A DNA stretch of 64,000 nt from Micromonospora aurantiaca ATCC 27029 (GTDB lineage: Bacteria > Actinomycetota > Actinomycetes > Mycobacteriales > Micromonosporaceae). The DNA is taken from contig NC_014391.1 of assembly GCF_000145235.1 (NCBI RefSeq), forward strand, positions 6,281,501-6,345,500, read 5' to 3'. Under the pieces are notes generated by a model, which worked only from the letters and a program-made list of their open reading frames with translations, had not been told where the DNA came from and did not search any database. Positions 58,804-64,000 of the stretch are shown here, piece after piece. Both the position numbers and the translations under genes were made by a program. How positions within the stretch are numbered: position 1 is the first letter of the stretch; every line of letters starts with the position of its first letter.

Positions 58804-59487
58804 TCAGGGCTCGAACTTGTAGCCCAGGCCCCGGACCGTGACGATGTAGCGCGGGGCGGACGGCTCCGGCTCGATCTTGGAGCGCAGCCGCTTCACGTGC
58901 ACGTCCAGCGTCTTGGTGTCGCCCACGTAGTCGGCGCCCCAGACCCGGTCGATCAACTGCCCCCGGGTGAGCACCCGCCCGGCGTTGCGCAGCAGCAGCT
59001 CCAGCAGCTCGAACTCCTTGAGCGGGAGCTGCACGCCGGCGCCGCCGACGGTCACCACGTGCCGTTCGATGTCCATCCGGACCGGGCCGGCGGCGAGCGT
59101 CGGCGCGCCCGTCTCGTTCGACTCGGCGCTCTGCCGGCGCAGCACCGCCCGGATGCGGGCGACCAGTTCGCGCGGCGAGTACGGCTTGGTCACGTAGTCG
59201 TCGGCGCCGATCTCCAGGCCGACCACCTTGTCGATCTCGCTGTCCCGCGCGGTGACCATGATGATCGGCACGTGCGAGCGCTGGCGGAGCTGCCGGCAGA
59301 CCTCGGTACCGGACATCTCCGGCAGCATCAGGTCGAGCAGCACGATGTCGGCGCCGGTCCGGTCGAACTCGGTGAGGGCGGCGGGGCCCGTCGCGGCGAC
59401 GGAGACCTCGAACCCCTCCTTGCGGAGCATGTAGGACAGGGCGTCGGAGAACGACTCCTCGTCCTCGACCACCAGTACGCGGCTCAA
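58804..59487 (-). CDS. regX3: OmpR-type response regulator RegX3
   Basis: A 227-residue response regulator. Receiver domain: acidic VEDEESFSDALSYML, phosphoacceptor Asp52 (DIVLLDLMLPEMSG), Thr in VTARDSEIDKV, and Lys in YVTKPYSPRELVAR. The C-terminal winged helix includes LPLKEFELLELLLRNAGRVLTRGQLIDRVWG and TLDVHVKRLRSKIE. Downstream of the senX3 homologue and near phoU/gpm, as in mycobacteria; it senses phosphate limitation with SenX3 and binds PHO boxes. Confidence 0.93.
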   Translation of the reverse strand: MSRVLVVEDEESFSDALSYMLRKEGFEVSVAATGPAALTEFDRTGADIVLLDLMLPEMSGTEVCRQLRQRSHVPIIMVTARDSEIDKVVGLEIGADDYVTKPYSPRELVARIRAVLRRQSAESNETGAPTLAAGPVRMDIERHVVTVGGAGVQLPLKEFELLELLLRNAGRVLTRGQLIDRVWGADYVGDTKTLDVHVKRLRSKIEPEPSAPRYIVTVRGLGYKFEP

Positions 59488-59508
59488 CGGGTGTTTCCTT
59501 TCCTGTGG

Positions 59509-60801
59509 TCAGACCTGCCGGAGCTCGGCCGGGCCGGCCTCGATCCCAGCGGAGGCGAGTGTCGCCTCCAGGTCGTCCGGGGGGCGTGCGGGCAGCCGGA
59601 GAGTGAACGTCGACCCCCCACCAAGGGTGCTCGACACGTCCACCCGGCCGCCATGGTTGCTGGCGATGTGTTTGACGATGGCCAGGCCCAGGCCGGTGCC
59701 ACCGGTGGACCGGGAGCGGGCCTGGTCGGCCCGGTAGAAGCGCTCGAAGATCCGGTCGACCTCGTTCGGGGCGATGCCGATGCCCTGGTCAGCCACGGCG
59801 ATCTCGACGTGTTCCTCGGTGCCGGTGACTGTCACCCGGACCGTGGTGTCCTCGCCGGAGTAGTTGATCGCGTTCTCCACCAGGTTCGCCACAGCGGTGG
59901 CGAGTTGGCTGTCACTCCCGTACACGGTCAGGCCCCGCTGCCCACCCACGGCGATCTCCACCCGGCGCGCGGTGGCCGCGGTGCGGGTCCGGTCGACGAC
60001 CTCGGCGAGCACCCAGTCCACCGAGACCGGCTCGGGCGCGGGCTGCGGTTCGGCGCCCTGGAGGCGGGTCAGTTCCAGCAGCTCCTGCACGAGGCGGCCG
60101 AGCCGGGTCGACTCGTGCTGGATCCGCTCGGCGAACCGCCGCGCGGCGACCAGGTCCTCGGACAGGTCGGGCGCGCCGTCGGCGGCCGGTTCGGTGGCGT
60201 CGACGAGCGCCTCGGCGAGCAGTTGCAGCGCACCGATCGGCGTCTTCAGCTCGTGGCTGACGTTCGCGACGAAGTCCCGGCGTACCCGCGCGAGACGGTG
60301 CGACTCGGTGACGTCGACCGCCTCGATCGAGATGTAGCCGGAGCCCAGTCCCATCGCCCGCAGGTGCACACCGAGCGGGTTGTCCCCGCCGCTGTCGCGG
60401 CCCCGGGGCAGGTCCAGCTCTATCTCGCGCCGCACGCCCGTGCGGCGGACCTGCCCGGCGAGGGTACGGATCAACGGGTGCGCCGCGATCGACCCCGGCG
60501 TCGCCCCGGTACGGAGCAGTCCCATCGCCCGGGCGGCGGGGTTCACCAGCACCGGAACGTCGTCCGGGCCGAGCACCACCACGCCTGCGCGCAGCGAGTC
60601 GATCGTCTTGCGGCCGAGCCCGGATAGGCCCCCCTGCTGGTCGTCCGGAATGGTCGTCCTCCCTGCGTCACGACGGAGGAGCCCGCCGCCCCGCGACGCC
60701 CGGCGGCGCCGCCATTCGTCAACGGGTCCGGACAGCAGCGCCCCGGCGACCAGTCCGGTCACCAGTGCTCCGGCCACCACGACGGCCACCGCCCATTCCA
60801 C
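59509..60801 (-). CDS. senX3: sensor histidine kinase SenX3
   Basis: A 430-residue kinase. A single N-terminal membrane helix (AVVVAGALVTGLVAGALLSG, residues 6-25) precedes a PAS-like domain (VVVLGPDDVPVLVNPAARAMGLL), a HisKA domain with His183 (FVANVSHELKTPIGAL), and HATPase_c motifs ENAINYS, VADQGIGIAPNEVDRIFERFYR, GGTGLGLAIVKHIA. The upstream gap is divergent from phoU, with a PHO box between them. SenX3 phosphorylates RegX3 in low phosphate; in mycobacteria PhoU homologues restrain it. 21 bases to the regX3 start. Confidence 0.92.
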   Translation of the reverse strand: MEWAVAVVVAGALVTGLVAGALLSGPVDEWRRRRASRGGGLLRRDAGRTTIPDDQQGGLSGLGRKTIDSLRAGVVVLGPDDVPVLVNPAARAMGLLRTGATPGSIAAHPLIRTLAGQVRRTGVRREIELDLPRGRDSGGDNPLGVHLRAMGLGSGYISIEAVDVTESHRLARVRRDFVANVSHELKTPIGALQLLAEALVDATEPAADGAPDLSEDLVAARRFAERIQHESTRLGRLVQELLELTRLQGAEPQPAPEPVSVDWVLAEVVDRTRTAATARRVEIAVGGQRGLTVYGSDSQLATAVANLVENAINYSGEDTTVRVTVTGTEEHVEIAVADQGIGIAPNEVDRIFERFYRADQARSRSTGGTGLGLAIVKHIASNHGGRVDVSSTLGGGSTFTLRLPARPPDDLEATLASAGIEAGPAELRQV

Positions 60802-61002
60802 CCGGCGATCGTAGGGTCATTGTTAACCCGGGTATCGGGCACAAAGGGACGAACCACTCTCGCTTTCGGCAAAGTTCACCTGTGGGCCCCGCGTCGTTCA
60901 TCCGCGTTCACCCTGGTGCCGACCGTTCGGCCTAGCGTGGGGCGCGCACCTGCTCCTGCCGTACCCCATGGGGGTGGCGGCCACCGACCCCAGGAAGTGA
61001 CG
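60802..61002. promoter_or_regulatory. divergent senX3/phoU promoter with PHO box
   Basis: Direct repeats GTTCACC (60874-60880), GTTCATCC (60896) and GTTCACCC (60906) lie at 22- and 10-base spacing, so on a lattice of about 11 bases, as expected for PHO boxes bound by PhoP/RegX3 proteins. The half at 60885 is absent. Located 93 bases upstream of the phoU start. Confidence 0.65.
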
Positions 61003-61647
61003 ATGCGCGACGAGTTCCGGGCCGACCTGCAGATTGTCAGCCAGTTGCTGGTGGACATGGCCGAGGCGGTACGCGCGGCCATGCGGCAGGCCACCAAGGC
61101 GCTGCTCACCGCCGACCGGACGGCCGCCGAGACGGTGATCGCGCGGGACGCCGAGATCGACGACCTCTACCGGCACGTGGAGGAGCGGGTCTGTGACCTG
61201 CTGGCCCGGCAGGCGCCGGTCGCCTCCGACCTGCGGGCGATGATCACCGCGTTGCACGTGGCAGCCGATCTGGAACGGATGGGCGACCTGGCCGACCACG
61301 TGGCGAAGACGGCGCTGCGCCGCCACCCGTCCCCGGCGGTGCCGGCCGAGTTGCGGCCGGTCTTCACCGACATGGCCGGGATCGCCGACCGGATGGCCGA
61401 GAAGATCGGCTCGGTGCTGGCCAAGCCGGACGCCGACGTGGCCGCCGAACTGGACAGCGACGACGACGCGATGGACGACCTGCACAAGAGCCTGTTCGGC
61501 GTGCTGCTCGGCGACGACTGGCCGTACGGGGTGGAGACGGCGATCGACGCGACGCTGCTGGGTCGCTTCTACGAGCGTTTCGCCGACCACGCGGTGAACG
61601 CGGGCGAGCACGTCGTCTACCTGATCACCGGTTCCACGTCCGCCTGA
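61003..61647 (+). CDS. phoU: phosphate signalling regulator PhoU
   Basis: A 214-residue PhoU with two three-helix bundles. The metal-binding motifs are AEIDDLYRHVEERVCDLLARQAPVASDLR (E/DXXXD in bundle 1) and YERFADHAVNAGEHVVYL (bundle 2). It links Pst transport to SenX3/RegX3 and dampens the response when phosphate is plentiful. ATG after AGGAAG. A stretch of upstream reading frame is rejected because the family begins at MRDEFR. Followed by a hairpin pair and the convergent gpm gene. Confidence 0.95.
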   Translation: MRDEFRADLQIVSQLLVDMAEAVRAAMRQATKALLTADRTAAETVIARDAEIDDLYRHVEERVCDLLARQAPVASDLRAMITALHVAADLERMGDLADHVAKTALRRHPSPAVPAELRPVFTDMAGIADRMAEKIGSVLAKPDADVAAELDSDDDAMDDLHKSLFGVLLGDDWPYGVETAIDATLLGRFYERFADHAVNAGEHVVYLITGSTSA

Positions 61648-61655
61648 CCCTGTGC

Positions 61656-61735
61656 AAGGAAGGGCCCCTTATTAACACTCAGTGTTAATAAGGGGCCCTT
61701 CCTCTACCGCAGACGTTAAAAAGGGGCCCTTCCTT
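61656..61735. terminator. triple GGGCCCC hairpin between phoU and gpmA
   Basis: AAGGAAGGGCCCCTTATTAA at the left pairs with TTAATAAGGGGCCCTTCCT (61684-61703), then a third unit TTAAAAAGGGGCCCTTCCTT (61716-61735) repeats the right-hand sequence. The element has the same design as 12027-12106 with TTAACACTC in place of TTAACGCC. Both are between convergent genes. Confidence 0.75.
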
Positions 61736-61745
61736 ACACCCAGGC

Positions 61746-62513
61746 TCAGCGGCCCTGGTTGGCGACCGCGGCGGCGGCAGCCTTCGCCGCGTCCGGGTCC
61801 AGGTACGTCCCGCCGAGCACCTGCGGGCGCAGGTCGGCGTCCAGGTCGTAGCGCAGCGGGATGCCGGTGGGGATGTTCAGCTTGGCGATCGCCTCGTCGG
61901 AGATCTGGTCGAGGTGCTTGACCAGGGCGCGCAGCGAGTTGCCGTGCGCGGCCACCAGCACCGTCCGGCCGGCCAGGATGTCCGGCACGATCGAGTCGTA
62001 CCAGTAGGGCAGCATCCGTTCGACGACGTCCTTCAGGCACTCGGTGCGCGGCATCAGCTCGGTCGGCAGCAGCGCGTACCGGGGGTCGCCGACCTGCGAC
62101 CACTCGTCCGCGTCGTCGATCGGCGGCGGCGGCGTGTCGTACGAGCGGCGCCAGAGCATGAACTGCTCCTCGCCGTACTCGTCGAGGGTCTGCTTCTTGT
62201 CCTTGCCCTGCAGGGCGCCGTAGTGGCGTTCGTTGAGCCGCCACGACCGGCGTACCGCGATCCAGTGCCGGTCGGCGGCGTTCAGCGCCAGCTCGGCGGT
62301 GCGGATGGCTCGGCGCATCAGGCTCGTGTGCACCACGTCCGGCAGCAGGTCGTGCTCGCGCAGCAGCTCGCCGCCGCGCCGCGCCTCGGTCTCCCCCTTG
62401 GCGGTCAGGTCGACGTCGACCCAGCCGGTGAAGAGGTTCTTGGCGTTCCAGTCGCTCTCGCCGTGCCGCAGCAGGACCAGCGTCCCGACGGTGGGCCCCT
62501 CGCTCGCAGTCAT
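61746..62513 (-). CDS. gpmA: 2,3-bisphosphoglycerate-dependent phosphoglycerate mutase
   Basis: A 255-residue cofactor-dependent mutase converting 3- to 2-phosphoglycerate in glycolysis. Catalytic His17 in LVLLRHGESDWNAKNLFTGW, RHYGALQGKDKKQ loop, and the second active histidine in VLVAAHGNSLRALVKHL. ATG three codons after another possible ATG; AGGA nine bases upstream. Next to senX3-regX3 as in M. tuberculosis (gpm1-senX3-regX3), though phoU lies between here. Confidence 0.95.
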   Translation of the reverse strand: MTASEGPTVGTLVLLRHGESDWNAKNLFTGWVDVDLTAKGETEARRGGELLREHDLLPDVVHTSLMRRAIRTAELALNAADRHWIAVRRSWRLNERHYGALQGKDKKQTLDEYGEEQFMLWRRSYDTPPPPIDDADEWSQVGDPRYALLPTELMPRTECLKDVVERMLPYWYDSIVPDILAGRTVLVAAHGNSLRALVKHLDQISDEAIAKLNIPTGIPLRYDLDADLRPQVLGGTYLDPDAAKAAAAAVANQGR

Positions 62514-62664
62514 GCCGATCATCCTGCCGTACGGCGCCGGCGGACACGCGGCGACCTGTGGTGACGACCACCACGTGGAAAACCTGATGACCACGGCTCC
62601 GGCCCGGCACTAGGTTGTAAGGCGTCTTAAAGAGGTCGGTCATTACCAAGCAGGGGGCGTCGGG

Positions 62665-63990
62665 ATGCGGACGGTACGGGGCTGGTTCCAGGACACAGCC
62701 GGTGGCCTGCCACGGACGTTCTGGTACCTCTGGGCCGGCACGCTGATCAACCGGCTCGGCTCGTTCGTCCTGATCTTCCTGGCCATCTACCTGACCCAGG
62801 AACGCGGCTTCTCCGCCTCCCAGGCCGGACTGGTGATCGGCCTCTGGGGCGCCGGCGGCGCGGTCGGCACCACCATCGGCGGCACCCTGACCGACCGCTG
62901 GGGACGGCGGCCCACGCTGCTCACCGCGCACGTCGGCGCGGCGGGCATGATGATCGCGCTCGGCTTCGCCCGCCCGCTCTGGGCGGTCGCCGTCGGCGCG
63001 TTGCTGCTCGGCGCATTCGCCGAGGCGGCCCGCCCCGCCTTCGGCGCCATGATGGTCGACGTCGTGCCGGACAAGGACCGGCTGCGGGCCTTCTCGCTGA
63101 ACTACTGGGCCATCAACCTCGGCTTCGCCTGCGCCGCCGTGCTCGCCGGCTTCGCCGCCCAGGGCAGCTACCTGCTGCTGTTCCTGGTGAACGCGACCAC
63201 CACACTCGTGACCGCGCTGATCATCTTCGCCAAGGTCGGCGAGACCCGCGGCCCGGTCACCGCGCTCCCGGTCAAGGGGATGCCGGCGCCGGCGGGGGCA
63301 CTCCGCACCATCCTCGCCGACCGGGTGTTCCTCGGCTTCGTCGCGCTCAACCTGCTCGCCGCGCTGGTGTTCCTCCAGCACATCTCGATGCTGCCGATCG
63401 CGATGGGCGACTCCGGGCTCAGCCCGGCCACGTACGGCTCGGTGATCGCACTGAACGGCGTGCTCATCGTGGTCGGCCAGCTGTTCGTACCCCGGCTCAT
63501 CAAGGGCCGCAGCCGCTCGCACGTGCTGGCCCTCGCGGCGCTGGTGATGGGCGCCGGGTTCGGGCTCACCGCGTTCGCCGACACGGTCTGGCTCTACGGC
63601 CTGACCGTGCTGATCTGGACCGTCGGCGAGATGCTCAACTCGCCGTCGAACGCCACCCTGATCGCGGAGCTGTCCCCGGCCGCGCTGCGCGGGCGCTACC
63701 AGGGCGTCTTCTCGCTGTCCTGGCAGCTCGCCGGCGCCGCCGCGCCGATCCTGGGCGGCCTGGTCCGGGAGAACGCCGGCAACAGCACGCTCTGGCTCGG
63801 CTGCGCGGGCATCGGCGTCGTGGCGGCGGTCGCCCACCTGATCTCCGGCCCGGCCCGGGAGCGCCGCGCGGTCGCGCTGCGCGCCGTGGGCACGCCGGTC
63901 ACGCCGGTCACCGTCACCGCCTCCCCGGCGCCCGAGTCGGGCGAGGCCGCTGCGACCGCACCCGCCGCGCCGGTTCGGGCCGGTTCCTGA
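62665..63990 (+). CDS. MFS transporter (drug/metabolite exporter type)
   Basis: A 441-residue major facilitator with about 12 membrane helices. The first pair is LWAGTLINRLGSFVLIFLAIYL and GFSASQAGLVIGLWGAGGAVGT, the cytoplasmic loop 2-3 carries GGTLTDRWGRRPTLL (the GxxxDRxGRR motif) and the second half RGRYQGVFSLSWQLAGAAAPILGG. A soluble low-complexity C-terminus of about 40 residues. Rich in motifs of exporters rather than sugar porters. Divergent from the mutase gene. Confidence 0.88.
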   Translation: MRTVRGWFQDTAGGLPRTFWYLWAGTLINRLGSFVLIFLAIYLTQERGFSASQAGLVIGLWGAGGAVGTTIGGTLTDRWGRRPTLLTAHVGAAGMMIALGFARPLWAVAVGALLLGAFAEAARPAFGAMMVDVVPDKDRLRAFSLNYWAINLGFACAAVLAGFAAQGSYLLLFLVNATTTLVTALIIFAKVGETRGPVTALPVKGMPAPAGALRTILADRVFLGFVALNLLAALVFLQHISMLPIAMGDSGLSPATYGSVIALNGVLIVVGQLFVPRLIKGRSRSHVLALAALVMGAGFGLTAFADTVWLYGLTVLIWTVGEMLNSPSNATLIAELSPAALRGRYQGVFSLSWQLAGAAAPILGGLVRENAGNSTLWLGCAGIGVVAAVAHLISGPARERRAVALRAVGTPVTPVTVTASPAPESGEAAATAPAAPVRAGS

Positions 63991-64000
63991 GTACGCCCCG

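Noticed and set aside
1..64000. tRNA, rRNA, integrase or insertion sequence
   Set aside because: No cloverleaf with a GGTTCGA-type T arm, no rRNA segment, no transposase or integrase motif noticed by reading. A covariance search would be needed to exclude a tRNA firmly.

Overview
The window is chromosomal DNA from a very GC-rich actinobacterium. Gene content, GTG starts, the BldN-type sigma factor with an RsbN-like partner, a BldC-family regulator and the style of the intergenic hairpins point to Micromonosporaceae, most likely Micromonospora. This placement is inferred from the sequence and from memory of the families; no search was run. I see no integrase, transposase, phage gene, CRISPR array, rRNA or tRNA. 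Coding density is high, and the non-coding space is dominated by hairpins.

Layout. 0-5 kb: small proteins (unknown, CPCC, Smr, TPR), a polyphosphate-glucokinase-like ROK kinase, an ABC-F ATPase and a DUF4177-like protein. 5-6.2 kb: intergenic inverted repeats around a BON-methyltransferase fusion. 6.2-12 kb: an arabinoside utilisation locus with a LacI repressor divergent from a GH51 arabinofuranosidase and a carbohydrate ABC importer. 12-26 kb: an amino acid permease, a GH-like lipoprotein-type hydrolase, a secreted phospholipase A2, a nucleotidyl-cyclase/ATPase regulator, FmdB, a transglycosylase, a double GNAT protein, a secreted nuclease and an XRE regulator.

26.5-32.2 kb holds rex-hemA-hemC-cobA/hemD-hemB, a tightly coupled tetrapyrrole operon with a Rex box upstream. 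32.6-37.2 kb: a NarL-type two-component pair, a HAD hydrolase, a glutaredoxin and an acyl-CoA ligase. 37.6-43.8 kb: the developmental sigma factor of the BldN family, preceded by an overlapping small ORF with a TTA codon, then an RsbN-like protein, a SerB-like HAD, a PlsC-like acyltransferase, an epimerase, the 33-residue ribosomal protein bS22 and a BldC-family regulator. 44-57 kb: a MacAB-like exporter, a membrane metallopeptidase, a TetR/hydrolase pair (hydrolase frameshifted), proline dehydrogenase, a glutathionylspermidine-synthase-like pair, a CGNR protein, an isomerase, Ppx and an Rv0495c-like protein. 57-64 kb: a secreted cell-wall-hydrolase-like protein under three repeated GGAAT-N18/19-GTT elements, a 1 kb repeat-rich gap, senX3/regX3, phoU with a PHO box, phosphoglycerate mutase and an MFS exporter.

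Much of the right two thirds follows the order known from Mycobacterium tuberculosis (gpm1-senX3-regX3 ... Rv0495c-ppx-Rv0498 ... Rv0500A-Rv0500B-galE2-Rv0502-serB1 ... hemA-hemC-hemD-hemB), with insertions.

The strongest unexplained signals are the TTA-containing leader ORF coupled to the BldN-like sigma gene, the tandem promoter-like repeats before the cell-wall gene, and several families of long intergenic inverted repeats, two of which recur more than 50 kb apart with conserved sequence.
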